Shown here: in pieces, positions 46,126 to 57,444 of the stretch
Layout of the letters: the number at the start of each line of letters is the position of its first letter
Numbering within the stretch: the first letter of the stretch is position 1
Assembly: GCF_958298935.1 (NCBI RefSeq)
Contig: NC_084924.1
Span: 23,595,819 to 23,659,818, forward strand
Length of the DNA stretch: 64,000 nt
Origin: Phragmites australis
Lineage: Eukaryota; Streptophyta; Magnoliopsida; Poales; Poaceae
Reading direction: 5' to 3'
Position numbers and translations under genes: made by a program
Notes under the pieces: generated by a model
Databases searched by the model: none
What the model saw: the letters and a program-made list of their open reading frames with translations, nothing else
What the model was told of the DNA's origin: nothing

Positions 46126-48192
46126 CTAATGCAACACTCGCAATTTGGAGAAAAACTCGGGATAATCGGCACGAAGCCAATCTTCATGTTCCCACGTCAC
46201 TCCGCCTTTGGAGTGATTACTCCATTGAACCTTGAGAAACTTAATTGACTTGCATCGTGTCTTCCATTCAACTTCCTCAAGAATACGAATTGGATTTTTG
46301 CAATAGGAGAGATCTAGCTGCAATTCTTGGTTTGCAACTTCAATAACTTCGATTGGGACTCGAAGACATTTCTTCAATTGAGAGACATGGAAGACGTTGT
46401 GCACGGTGGGGAGGAACAGAGGCAAGTCCAACTGATAGGCCACCTCCCCACGCCGAGCAACGATTTGAAATGGACCAACATAGCGAGGTGCTAGCTTCCC
46501 TCTGACTTGAAAGCGTTGAACTCCTTTGAGAGGCGACACCTTAAGATAGACAAAATCCTCAATCTTAAACACAAGATCTCGTCTGGGCGATCTGCATAAC
46601 TCTTTTGTCGGGACTAAGCCGTGAGGAGACGATTGCAAATCATTAGAACATGTTCTTCTGCCTCCTTGAATTTGGGCTGAGAAAAGCCCTTTCACTGGAT
46701 TCGGACCAATTCAACGGCATTCGGCATCATCGGCCATACAAAGCTTCAAACGGTGACATCTCAATGCTCGCTTCGTAACTGTTGTTGTAGGAGAACTCCG
46801 CAAATGGCAAGCAGATTTCTCACTTCTTCCCATATGTGAGGACACAAGACCTCAACATATCTTCTAAGGTTTTATTCACCCTCTCGGTTTGACCGTCAGT
46901 CTAAGAATGATATGCAGTACTATGGAAGAGATCGATTCCCATAACTTCATGAAGGCCCTTCCAGAAATGGGAAGTGAATTGAGTGCCTCTATCACAAATG
47001 ATTTTCTTCAGAATCCCATGGAGGTAAACAATCCGAGTGAGGTACAGCTCCACGTACTACTTGACCGAAAAGGTGGTCTTGATGGGCAATAAATGAGCGG
47101 ACTTCATCAACCGGTCCACAATGACCCAAATTGAGTCATACCCATGTCTTCGGCAATCCGGTAATAAAATCCATACCGATCTCCTCCCACTTCCAGGATG
47201 GAATGGGCAAGGGCCGAAGCGTACCGACCGGCATAAGATACTCTGCCTTCACTCTTCGGGAAGACATCACACTCAGCTACATATCGAGCGATCTCTCGCT
47301 TCATGCGAGTCCACCACAATCTAGGATTGAGATCCTGGTACATCTTGGTACTCCCTGGGTGAATGGATAAAAAGGAATCATGAGATTCATCCAGGATCTT
47401 CTTTCTCAACTCTAGAACTTTAGGGACCACTAATCTCTTCTCAAACCATAAGACACCCTCGTTGTCCAGGGTAAAGCACTTGGCTTGCCCCTCCTTGATC
47501 TTATCACGAATCCTTTCCATGCCCTTGTCCTTCTTCTGAGCTTCCTTAATTTGGTCGATGAGAATGGATTTCACCTCCAAGTTGAAAAGGTAACCCTCCG
47601 AAACCATCTCAAGACCAAGTCTTAGAAAATCATCACAGAGGGTGGAATCATTGGGGGAGACTATAAGACAATGACAATGACAATGAGCCCTTCAGCTTAA
47701 GGCATCGGCAACCACATTCGCTTTACCGGGATGATAATGTACTTCCAGCTCATAATCCTTGATCAGCTAGAGCCATCTTCTCTGTCTCATATTCAGATCG
47801 GCCTGAGTAAAAATGTACTTGAGACTTTTGTGATCTGTATAGATACAGCAGAGATTTCCCAATAGATAATGGCACCAGATCTTCAAGGCATGGACAACTG
47901 TCGTGAGCTCTAAATCATGGGTTGGGTAGTTCTCCTCATGGCACTTCAATTGACGTGAGTCATAAGCAACAACTTAGCCCTCTTTCATGAGGACACATCC
48001 TAGGCCTATGCGGGAAGCATCGCAATAAACATCAAAACCCTTGTCCACTTCAGGCTGAGCGAGAATGGGAGCGGTCATGAGCAGTTCCTTCAAGGTTTGG
48101 AAAGCTGACTCACATTCACTGGACCACTCGAACACGCTGTGAAGGTTGCCACAACCACAAATCCTACGTTCTGAAGGTTGCCACAACCACAA
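46126..48192 (-). pseudogene. Tekay-like RNase H, integrase and chromodomain
   Basis: Going down from 48192: RNase H (FDVYCDASRIGLGCVLM, then [20 protein letters not shown] and [13 protein letters not shown]), the integrase zinc-finger region (HDSFLSIHPGSTKMYQDL, WWTRMKREIARYVAECDVF), a frame-broken core near 46700-47150, then the C-terminal GPFQIVARRGEVAYQLDLP. A chromodomain with IRILEEVEWKTRCKSIKFLK, VQWSNHSK and TWEHEDWLRADYPEF follows, stopping at 46126. The chromodomain should target heterochromatin in related elements. Stops and frameshifts make pol inactive, but the 46126-46695 part is open. Confidence 0.88.
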
Positions 48193-48195
48193 ATC
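48141..48195. repeat. 23-bp direct duplication at the inversion junction
   Basis: A 23-base sequence beginning GAAGGTTGCCACAACCAC lies at 48141-48163 and again at 48173-48195, a 32-base period. Gypsy coding orientation flips here. Confidence 0.85.
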
Positions 48196-49062
48196 TTCTT
48201 AATATTCCTGTGGTTTGTGAATTTCCTAATGTCTTCCCAGAAGAACTACCAGGAATGCCACCCGACAGAGCAGTAGAATTCTATATTGATCTTTTTCCCG
48301 GTACGACCCCAAATTCAAAGAGGTCATATAAGATGCCACCAAATGAGTTAGCGGAATTGAAGAAGAAAATTTAGGAGCTGCTTGTGAAGGGCTTCATTCG
48401 TCTGAGCTCCTCACCCTGGGGATGCCCGATGCTCTTTGTCAAGAAGAAGGATGGCACTCTGCGGATGTGTGTGGATTACCGTCCTTTGAATGAGGTCACT
48501 TTCAAGAATAAGTATCTGCTTCCTAGAATCGATATCCTATTCGATCAGTTGATCGGTGCCCGAGTCTTCTCGAAGATTGACTTGAGATTGGGCTACCATC
48601 AAATCAAGGTCCGACCGGAGGATATTCTGAAGATGGCTTTCTCCACCCGCTACAGGCTTTATGAGTTCACCGTCATGTATTTCGGCTTGACTAACGCACC
48701 GGAGTTCTTCATGTAGTTGATGAACACAGTCTTCATGGAGGAACTCGAGAAGTTTGTCGTAGTTTTCATTGATGACATTCTTACCTACTCCAAGACTGAA
48801 GAGGAACATTTTTAGCACCTCTGTGTCGTCCTTGGTCAACTTCGAGATCACCAACTCTATGCCAAGTTCAGTAAATGTGAGTTCTGGCATAAGGAGGTCG
48901 CCTTTTTAGGGCATGTTCTATCCGAGAACGATGTTGCTGTTGACTCAAGCAAGGTGCAAGATGTACTCAATTGGGTTCAGCCCAAGAATGTCACTGACAT
49001 CTAGAGTTTTCTCGGACTCACTGGCTATTACTGTCGGTTCATCAAGAATTTCTCCAAGTTTG
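48196..49062 (+). pseudogene. Tekay-type reverse transcriptase piece, inverted
   Basis: On the plus strand: [107 protein letters not shown], the catalytic box [11 protein letters not shown], and FLGLTGYYCRFIKNFSKF. These cover RT from its entry to the start of RNase H. Stops at 48372, 48714, 48811 and 49000-49010 interrupt it. It ends exactly where Tat LTR sequence begins. Its missing RNase H lies next to it in the opposite orientation, so an inversion or a join of two copies is implied. Confidence 0.88.
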
Positions 49063-49537
49063 GAGTAATACGCTACATCCTGTGGGGGTGTTGTTGCCGT
49101 ATATTGATGATCTCGAGTGCAAGCAATGTTACTAAATCTATTACAGAGAGTATATCATATCTAATCTAACCTAAAGCTAAAGTCACCGAATATCTTCTCA
49201 GCTAGGGTCTTGATGCTTGCCTCAAGTTCTCCTCCCCCCCCCCCCTCTAGCCTTTTCGCCTTATATAGGGGTGAGGTATCGACTCCTATCCAGCCGTGGT
49301 CGATAGGGAGTTGTCTTCCTCGACGTCTAAGTAGATAAATCTATTTTGAGTACTAATCGTATCGAGTTAGGTAACCACTCAAAACTTTCCTAATATGTAC
49401 TTCCTTGTTTCCGGGTGTATCAGGCACCACTGATTCGGTTCCATGATATCTAAAGCTTCTTAATATATATTGTACATACCTTGTCCGTATAAGATATACT
49501 CCTTATACGTATATACCCCATAGCTAGATATTCGACA
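49063..49537 (-). repeat. Truncated 3' LTR of Tat-3
   Basis: It matches Tat-1 LTR from GGAGTAATACGC onwards (compare 16596) to TATTCGACA. The first ~120 bp of plus-strand LTR are missing. A C-run of about 10 lies at 49231. Confidence 0.85.
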
Positions 49538-50079
49538 ATAGCCCCCTAACTCTACTCAGGAAGAAAGGCTTCCATAAGCGCCTACTCGAGTACCACCAAG
49601 TTTAAGCTTGGTCAAGTAAAGTGGATCAGGCTCATAGTCGAAAGAATTGAGCATATGCGGGTCCTTCCTCGAGTATCGAGTGGAAGCTCAGTCGGGTCGA
49701 GCGCCCTGCAGCTAACCGCACTTGAGACTTGAAGGAAAAGACTAAAGAACTCAATTGATCGACACCCGACTCCAAGTAGAGTTAAAAAAAACCTTTCAAA
49801 ATTTGAAACGATGGGTGTAGGCGCATTTAATGCGGGCAGAAGGGCGTGCAATGATTCGCACATCGTCATCATGCCGCTTTTCACACCAGTCGAAGCATGG
49901 TAAAAAATGGGTGTGGTTGTCGAAGAGATGCTAAATTTTCCCTATCCAAAGCGGAAACGACTTCTATGTCATACCTTGAGGCAGGGTCTATTTATCTGAG
50001 TAGAAAACTCTATCGTCTTACTCTTGTGACCTCCATTGCAACCCTGCCCTTCGATCTCGTCCACCACTATTTGCGTTCT
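49538..50079. other. Tat-3 region between LTR and F-box-like insert
   Basis: It begins AATAGCCCCCTAACTC like 17082 in Tat-1 and follows Tat-1 to about 49950. It then diverges into the captured sequence. No independent gene is visible. Confidence 0.6.
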
Positions 50080-51158
50080 ACTCAGAGAACTTCATCTTTT
50101 TCTTTAACTCTCATGGTGAAGACTTTTGATTGGGTAGCTCTTCCCTTGGGAGTGCTTGACATCAACTCCAACAAGCTAGTTCATCTGAAGGATTTCGCCT
50201 TCTTTCGATGTGTCTGCACCGCGTGGTGAGGAGTGCATAGAACGACGGAATTTTCTCCATGGATTTTCAAAGGGTTGTTCATACATGAGGACGGCTTGGT
50301 ACAGGTGCATCGTCTAGGGAGAGAAGCAGTTTTCGACCTTCATTTCCGAGGCCTGGTCAGCGACAGCTAGGCGATAATCGGGGCTTCGAACAGGCTCCTC
50401 ATTGTCATCGAACGAGGGTGTCAAGTCAAAGGTAGGGTGATCAACCCGGTAACAAGATGTTTTCTGACCTTCCTCTGCTTTCGTATGATGCATTCTGGGT
50501 CAATCCAGAAGTATGCGAAGTGCGGAGGAACGGGAAATTGTTCATCATCATTGTCATGAGGATACCTTGCTTTCACCTTCAGATGACAGAGGGAGTGCAC
50601 ATATATCTTGTTGACGGGCCACTGAGATGGTTCTGAGTTTCCAATAGCAAGTTTTGGTGGCGTATTGTGGATTTCTTGGATATAGTGGCTTCAGGAGATC
50701 CATCAGGCATGGTGGCATCATTAGAACAATCGACCCCTGAGCTCAAGATCTGGAAACCTGGTCTGAGAGGTTCTCGACTGCTTCTGGTCGACACTTACGC
50801 ATTTTTCTTGAAATCTAGAGTGCAGATTGATGATCCAGCCGAGCACAGTGCACTAATGCTGGTTTCCCTTCACACATTTGGTGATAACATATGGGAGCCG
50901 CTAGAATGGGAATCTGTCCCCAGGTCGAAGGAAAGAACAATCCTGTTGGGCCTGACGTCTGAAGCCGTCCCTCCAATACCCGGGATTACCAATCCTAACC
51001 GAATTCTGAGCTTTCGCCGAACGAACTCAGCTTATGACCGAGATGATTATAACATGCTTGAAGTTTCCTATGATGGAGTGTCCAGAACCATAAAGTCCCT
51101 TGAAGGAAATTTCAAGTGGCGTTCTTGTAAATGGATATCACCGAAGCTTCTTTCTTAG
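50080..51158 (+). pseudogene. Captured F-box-like host gene fragment inside Tat-3
   Basis: F-box proteins are substrate adaptors of SCF ubiquitin ligases. From ATG 50116 the sequence reads DWVALPLGVLDINSNKLVHL, then KDFAFFRCVCTAW, an F-box signature. TGA (50225) and TAG (50369) interrupt it. Further on come LLIVIERGCQVK and VINPVTR, like the repeat part of grass F-box/DUF295 proteins. After a frameshift an open part runs from MDFLDIVASGDPSGMVASLE to WISPKLLS (50667-51158, stop at 51156). It is antisense to Tat-3 pol, sits where Tat-1 has its Transposase_28-like ORF, and has no intron that I can see. The F-box call is firm; the C-terminal family is not. Confidence 0.65.
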
Positions 51159-51566
51159 TCAAGTAATAGGCTTCTTGTTAGGATTTCTGACAGATGTAAT
51201 GGAGTCATTACTAATATTTTGCCTGTCTAATATGCTATTGCCTTCCATTCCCTTACTTTGTTGATGACTAAAAGGGATGATGCCATTGCTCAGCGGGATG
51301 CTGCTCTCTTGGCTCTTCAAGAGCTGAAGGAGCAAACATTCGACCACATGACCCAATCAGCTTCTGCAAGCGTCGCAACATTGCTTGGTATCCTCAAGAG
51401 TTACAATCCTACACTTGATACCTCATTGGTAACAGTAGGGTTTAATTGTCCTAGCGAGAAGGTCGCAAAACTTGTCAAAAGTGTCCAGCCGGTAGTTCCA
51501 ATCTTTGTCGAGTCTTTAAGGCTTAGTTTGCCTAGTGATGATAGTGAGGAGAGTCCCTCAGACTAA
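51159..51566 (+). pseudogene. C-terminal end of the Tat antisense ORF (Tat-3 copy)
   Basis: From about 51258 it reads KRDDAIAQRDAALLALQELK, then ASVATLLGILKSYNPTLDTS and LRLSLPSDDSEESPSD, closely matching 19985-20290 of Tat-1. The preceding part of the ORF has been replaced by the F-box-like fragment, although a short spacer (51159-51257) is Tat-like. Confidence 0.75.
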
Positions 51567-52633
51567 TGGTCCATCCTGTTCTGGCACTTGTAAGATATAT
51601 TTTATGATCTGAGAATGCCTGCAACAATGCTACACTTTGCCAGTCTATTATACTTTTGTCTGCTAGTTCCTTGTTGATGAAATAGGATTAGCATAAGTAG
51701 ATGCAAAAACTAATAGATACATGATGTCATCGTTCTCAAGACCATACGATTATGCATATGTCAACCTGAAATTATAACTAGATAAGCTATTAGATGCGCG
51801 GCCCTCTAGTACTCAAGAAGACCGTAAAAGTAAGGACAAAGACTAATATAGAGCTTAGAGCATATCGAATTTTCTGCGAACTTTTATTAACTTGCGCACT
51901 CAATCAGCATATAAACATGAACTCGATAGAGAGTACACGCGAGGTAGACTAGGACTTCAGAACCCTTTTGGCCGTTAGCCATGAGATGTCTGACAATCTT
52001 TGTCGTTATGCCTCCTGAGGTATAATTGTCCGTTATCGACCCAACACATGTCTCTGTTGGTTCTATTCAATGTGATCAACGCAAAGCCAGATAAAATTTT
52101 GCAAAAAACACATAACAGAAAATATGGTATTATGATGTAGCCCTCGACTCTATGGTCGAGGAAGAAATTACTTGATCGGAGAGTAAAAAAGGACATACAT
52201 ATATCATTGATCAATAATGTAGTCGAACAAAAAGTAAAGTTCCAGCATCGAAAGTATGCGATGTAGCCCCCGACTCTTTGTTTGATGTGGTAATCAAGAC
52301 AGAGAGTAGAGCATATGCATCAACACACCATCCTCGACTGAATACTCGAGATTGCAAGCCCCTAAGCATTATTGTTTTAACTGTGATATGGATACCGAAT
52401 GAGCTCGAACCGTGGGTAGGTGGGCATTAAAAACCCACTCCCGTTTGTGCTCATTTTCACCGTAATCGTGATTTGATGCATCATAATGACCGCAAATCCC
52501 TTTTTGCAAAGATGAGACAAGCCATAATGCCATCATGACGTCTCAACTTCGTCGAACGCGCTACGTGCCCAAGGTGACGCCATCATTTCAGATCTTGAAG
52601 ATTACGTTTATACAGTACGACCCGTTCTCTCCG
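51567..52633. other. Non-coding spacer of Tat-3
   Basis: It aligns with 20291-21406 of Tat-1 and contains no credible gene. The tandem repeat seen in Tat-1 at 20930 is reduced here. Confidence 0.6.
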
Positions 52634-52643
52634 CTATAAATAG
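52634..52643 (+). promoter_or_regulatory. TATA box of the small Tat antisense ORF (Tat-3)
   Basis: CTATAAATAG lies 160 bp upstream of ATG 52794, as in Tat-1. Confidence 0.6.
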
Positions 52644-52793
52644 AGGTGCCTCTAAGATGTTTGTCCTTCACATCGCCCCCTTTGTTTCCTTTGCCCATTG
52701 CCTTCTAGGACTTGTAGAGCTTGAAGCCATGGACCCACTTCATCTCCACCTCGTGAACTAATCCCGGAAGTCCTTTCTCCTAGGCCTCTCACC

Positions 52794-53279
52794 ATGGTCC
52801 CTCTTGAAATCATCATCGTTTCTTCTGACGACAAGGACTCGAGTGGTAGGCCTAAGAAAGAGAGGGAAGAAGCGGCCACCGCAGATAATCACTGTCCCCT
52901 CATTCAGCACATTCGCCATTACATCAAGACCTATGCTTTAAGCCAGACGGCGTAGCGCTCCGCACGGGGGAGGATTGAGGATGGTGGTGATCTCGACTGG
53001 ATCATCGACCAAGCCCCCATCGAGGTGTTCGGCGGTGGAGCCTTCAGGTCATCACCGGCTAACTGCCATCGATCGTCTTCTCCGTCGACAACTGCCAGAT
53101 CACCTTCGCACCATGCAGAAGACCACTCAGCATCACCGGCGCTAGCCAGTAGCTCTAGCAGGGTCTTCGCCTCGACCACAATCGCTGGTCCCTTTGCTAG
53201 TCGACGATCGGTTCCTAGAATGATTAGCTGTCGCCCGAGAGAGGAGTATAAAAGGTTCCTCGACTCATTCGAGGGCTAA
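52794..53279 (+). pseudogene. Small antisense Tat ORF, unknown function (Tat-3 copy)
   Basis: It starts at ACCATGGT with MVPLEIIIVSSDDKDSSGRP, then KKEREE and RHYIKTYA, and a TAG two codons after the Tat-1 stop position (52953). It reads on as EDGGDLDWIIDQAPIEVFGG, a serine-rich part and REEYKRFLDSFEG, stopping at 53277-53279. Because the first stop lies at different codons in the two copies, the ancestral frame was probably open through this point. Function unknown, same context as in Tat-1. Confidence 0.5.
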
Positions 53280-53459
53280 TAAGGGTCTATACGCTTCCAA
53301 ACTCTTGGAGGTTTTTTGCAAGATCTAAGCTGATCCTATCTGTCAATATTGCACTAGCCACATAGATTAGAGTGAAAAAGAAAGAACTATGTAATCAAGT
53401 AGCCAACCGAATTGAATGTAATCGACTTACCTGTAACCTACCTTTTCTATGAATAAAAC

Positions 53460-56400
53460 TTTCGAAGTTGATCAATGTTCCACGAGCGCTCGAGTATCTC
53501 GCCGTTTGGAGTAGATAGCCATACCGACCCAGGTCGAGTGACCTCGACTACTATGTAAGGTCCTTCCCACTTAGGCGATAACTTGTGGCGTTGGGCCTAT
53601 TTCTGCACCTTCCGTAGGATGAGGTCTCTAGCATCGAGTTGCCTAGGTTGAATTTTCTAGCTTTGATATCTACGCAACGCCTGCTGATACTTAGCCACTC
53701 GAATAGATGCTCAATCTCGGTGCTCCTCGAGTAAATTTATGTCATCCGCTCGTAAGTGCTCCTACCCTTCTTCAGAGTAACTTTCCACTCGAGGTGATCC
53801 AAACTTCAACTCAGTCGGGAGCACCGCATTCGCTCCATAAACCAAGAAGAACAGAGTTTCACCGGTGGCCCTATTAGTCGACATACGAATGGCTCATAGT
53901 ACCGAGGGAAGCTCTTTTACCCGGCATTTAGAGTAGGCTTTTAGTCTATCGAAGACCCGAGTTTTGATACCCTACAAGAATATATCATTAGCACACTTAA
54001 CTTGACCATTACTCTACGGGTGAGCTACTGAGCTGAAACAAGTCTTAATGCTGAATTCTTTGCAAAACATAATAAAGGTTCCGCTGCTAAACTAGCTACC
54101 GTTATCCATAATTATCTAATGAGAAATTCCAAATTGAGTAATTGTGCTTCTCATGAACTTCTTGGCCGCTTCTGCGGTTATTTTTCCTACGGGTTCAGCC
54201 TCTATTCACTTGGTGAACCGATGGCCACGAATAGGAACTTGTAACCACCTTGAGCCCTTGGGAATGGTCCCAGGATATCTAAGCCCCAGACGGAGAAAGG
54301 CCAAGCTGCCTTTCGAAAAAATGGCAGCTTCCGCACTTTTTGACCAGCTCAGAAGCATCCTCGAGGGCAGTCAGCCAAGAATCCCTAGCGGAAAAAAATT
54401 TCGACCAAGGTGCGAGAAGACGCATGATTACAAAACGTGCCTCCATGAATATCGAGCAATATTTTATTACCCTCTTCCTGAGTGATGCACTTCATTAAGA
54501 TTATGTTACTCCCCTTTCAATAGAGCTTGCCGTCCACCAAAACGTAGAGTTTGGATTTACAAGCAATTTTCTCTGCAGACGCATCATCATCAGGGATGTC
54601 TCGACCCTCAAGATAGGTTTGATACGGAGTCATCCAAGTCGGGTTGCGTTCGAGTAGGGCAGCATCCGTGTCTGCGGGTTCTGCCTCACTGACCTGACCT
54701 GACTGCTGGTCAGGTTGGGTAGCATCTTTTCACCGAACTATCAGGACAGATGGCTTAAAGAGTTTCTCAACGAAGACCCCTATGGGTACCGGTGCTCAAG
54801 AAGAAGCGAGTCTAGCAAGTTCATCCGCACCAGAGTTATCACTCCTTCTGATATACATCACTTCTAGGCCTTCGAACTTTTGCTCGAGCTTTCGTACCTC
54901 GAGTAAGTAAGCGGCCATGTTATCATCCAAGCATTAGTACTCCTTTTGAACTTGGTTTACGACTAGCTAAGAGTCCCCTTTCACAAGAAGTTGTTTAATC
55001 CCAAGCGATGCAGCTATGCGGAGCCTGTTTACCAGTCCTTCATATTCTGCAACATTATTAGAAGCATTAAAGTCTAACTGAACAACGTACCTGAGTTCAT
55101 CGCCCGTTGGAGATTTGAGCACAATGCCAGCCCCTAAGCCCTAGAGTGTGAGCGATCCATCAAAAAAGAGTGTCCAGTGATCTTCGACCATGTTTGGCCT
55201 TTTTTTCCTCAACGCTTGTCCATTCGGCGATGAAATCTGCTAACACTCCATATTTCATGCTTGTTCATGGTGCGTAGATTACGTCGAACTCATTTAGTTC
55301 TACCACCCATTACGCGATCTGTCCAGTAGCTTCTCGATTGTGTATTACATCCTTCAGTGGATACGTCGTTATGACCATGATTTTGTGCGCTTGAAAGTAG
55401 TGCCGTAATTTCTGAAAAGACATCAAGACTGCATATATCAGCTTCTATACTTGCATATCTCATAGCTTAGCATCGTGTAGAACCTCGCTCACGTAATAAA
55501 CAAGTTTCTGGACCTTGTCCTTTTTCTCAGGACATTCCCGTTCGACCGCCAGTACCGTACTTACAACTTGTGGGGTAGCTGCAATATACAAAAAGAGTTC
55601 CTCTTTCTCGTTAGGCGGTGTAAGAATCAATGGGGAAGATAAGTACCTTTTTAAGTCCAGGAAGACACGTTCTGCTTCTTCTGTCCACTTGAATCGGTCT
55701 TGTTTCTACAATAACTTGAAGGCATTCCTCGCTCGCCCATCCTAGAAATGAATCGACTAAGAGCAGCGATGCAACCTGTCAGTTTCTGAACCTCCTTCAG
55801 TGTTCGAGGTGACCACATCTGGTCAAGAGCCTCAATTTTGCGTGGGTTGGCCTCAATGCCGCGATTTGACACCAGGAAGCCGAGAAGCTTGCCGGACGGC
55901 ACACCAAATGTGCACTTTTTTTGGGTTGAGCACTATGCGATACTTCTTGAGGTTGTCGAATTTTTCTATGAGATCCTCAACCAATGTCTTTCTGGTTTTC
56001 GACTTGACTACAACATCATCGACGTATGCCTCTACATTGCGCCCAATTTAGGGTTGTAGACAGTTTTGAATATATATTTGATACGTAGCACCAGCGTTTT
56101 TTAAACCAAAAGGCATCTTTACATAGCAAAATACACCGAAAGGAGTAATAAAAGTTGTTTTCTCCTCATCCTCTAATCCCCAAGCTAATTTGGTGATACT
56201 CTGAATAGGCATCTAGAAAACATAGCACAGCCTGTCGTAGAGTCAACGATATGGTTGATGCGCGGGAGAGGAAAATGATCCTTGGGGCAAGCCTTGTTGA
56301 GGTCGGTGAAGTCGACGCACATTCTCCATCTGCTATTGGCCTTCTTGACGTGGACATGATTCATGAGCCATGTAGGATGATGCACTTCTCGAATGAAGCC

Positions 56401-56692
56401 TGTCTTTAGGAGTTTATCGACCTCCTCCTGGATGGCCCGCTTACTATCTTCCGTAAATCTTTGCTACTTCTGCAGCACAGGTTTGGCACCAAGTTTAACA
56501 GCTAGTTGATGCTCGATCACCTTCTTGGGGACCCTGGGCATATCGGACGGTTGCCATGCAAACACGTCTTGGTTTGCCTGGAGGAAGGTGATAAGCTCAA
56601 GTTCCTATTTGGGGTCAAGATTGACCCCAATCTTAACTGTCTTGGATGGTTCAGACGAGTTGAGGGGCACTGCCTTGACGCAACTGTATTTG
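53460..56692 (-). pseudogene. Tat-3 pol: RT, RNase H, integrase
   Basis: From 56692 downwards: RT (WRMCVDFTDLNKACPKDHFP, 56330-56280), an RT/connection block (GFLVSNRGIEANPRKIEALD, 55880), RNase H remnants (54900-55230) and integrase remnants (53480-54480, including the zinc-finger region near 54370-54470). Many stops and small indels occur relative to Tat-1. Protease and gag are absent. Confidence 0.8.
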
Positions 56693-57108
56693 GGGTCCAG
56701 GACAGATCTATCTACTTGAATGGCAAGGAAACGAACTTCCTATTAACTACAGCTGGATAGGAGGTGATACATCACCTATATATAAGGAGGGGACCCAAAC
56801 CCTCCGGAGGACTCTCTTTCTCTTCTCTTGGCTATTGGAGACAGGCATCAGGAACTTAGCGCAAGAGGAACTCGGTGATTTTAGCCCTAGGTTAGAATAG
56901 AGCCAATTTACTCCTTGTAATAGGCTACCATATTGTCTGTACTGGAGTGAATACATACCCATAATCATCAACATAAGACATAGGATATTACTCCAACCGA
57001 AGGCCTGAACCTGTATACATCACGTGTGCCTCACTTCATGTTCGATCTTTGATCCACGAAAATAGCCCTATTATTTTTGGAGACATTGTCAAGAATAAAT
57101 CCTCAACA
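56693..57108 (+). repeat. Plus-strand 3' LTR, truncated at its start
   Basis: It matches the LTR at 41194 from about 41352 (GACAAATCTATCTACTTG) to the end, with CTATATATAAGGAGG as TATA box, and ends CCTCAACA at 57108. Orientation is opposite to Tat-3, which it directly abuts. Confidence 0.8.
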
Positions 57109-57444
57109 GTATCCTCGATTACTATTTTGAGTACCCATTAGGAGAGTGATTGTGGCCCTAGCGAAACTGACAATCAATGCATCGCGTCTAGTGATGATCA
57201 TAATATTTCTTTGCCTCTTTTTAAGAGTATGGAAATATTTTTCCCCTTAATATTGTATTAGTGGTACAATTATCCACTAAACATATTGTCTCATTCATCT
57301 AATTTTTCTCGTAAAATCTATATAGAGTAAATCAAAGTTAACTTATATATAGAATTCATATCAATTGTATCTTTTGAAGATACAAATAATAACAACAATC
57401 AAATTATAATATTTTAGTAGTATTGATATCGTGTTGATAACGTA
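57109..57444 (-). other. Ivana-like leader and primer-binding site
   Basis: AT-rich leader of the split copia element. In element sense ATACGTTATCAACACGA (complement of 57428-57444) is the primer site next to the LTR. Confidence 0.6.

Larger units (their letters stand above)
42105..48195 (-). mobile_element. Tekay/Del-like Ty3/gypsy chromovirus, 5' half missing
   Basis: On the minus strand RNase H, integrase and chromodomain are followed by a G-rich purine tract and a complete 3.5-kb 3' LTR. It ends at 48195, where a short duplicated sequence joins an RT piece in the opposite orientation. The chromodomain and very long LTR support the Tekay lineage. Confidence 0.82.
49063..56692 (-). mobile_element. 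Tat/Retand-like element Tat-3, both ends truncated
   Basis: From left: LTR part (to 49537), purine tract, antisense ORF region with an F-box-like insert, small antisense ORF, then integrase, RNase H and RT on the minus strand. It stops at 56692 near the protease side of RT, where a plus-strand LTR begins. It matches Tat-1 from 16595 to about 25500 in order and orientation, apart from the F-box-like insert. Confidence 0.85.

Noticed and set aside
48537..48890. Minus-strand 117-codon frame
   Set aside because: It is antisense to clear reverse transcriptase sequence on the plus strand.
41189..57113. A target duplication around the plus-strand Tat-type LTR pair
   Set aside because: Flanks (ATCGA and GTATC) do not match at any border I could justify, so no duplication is claimed.
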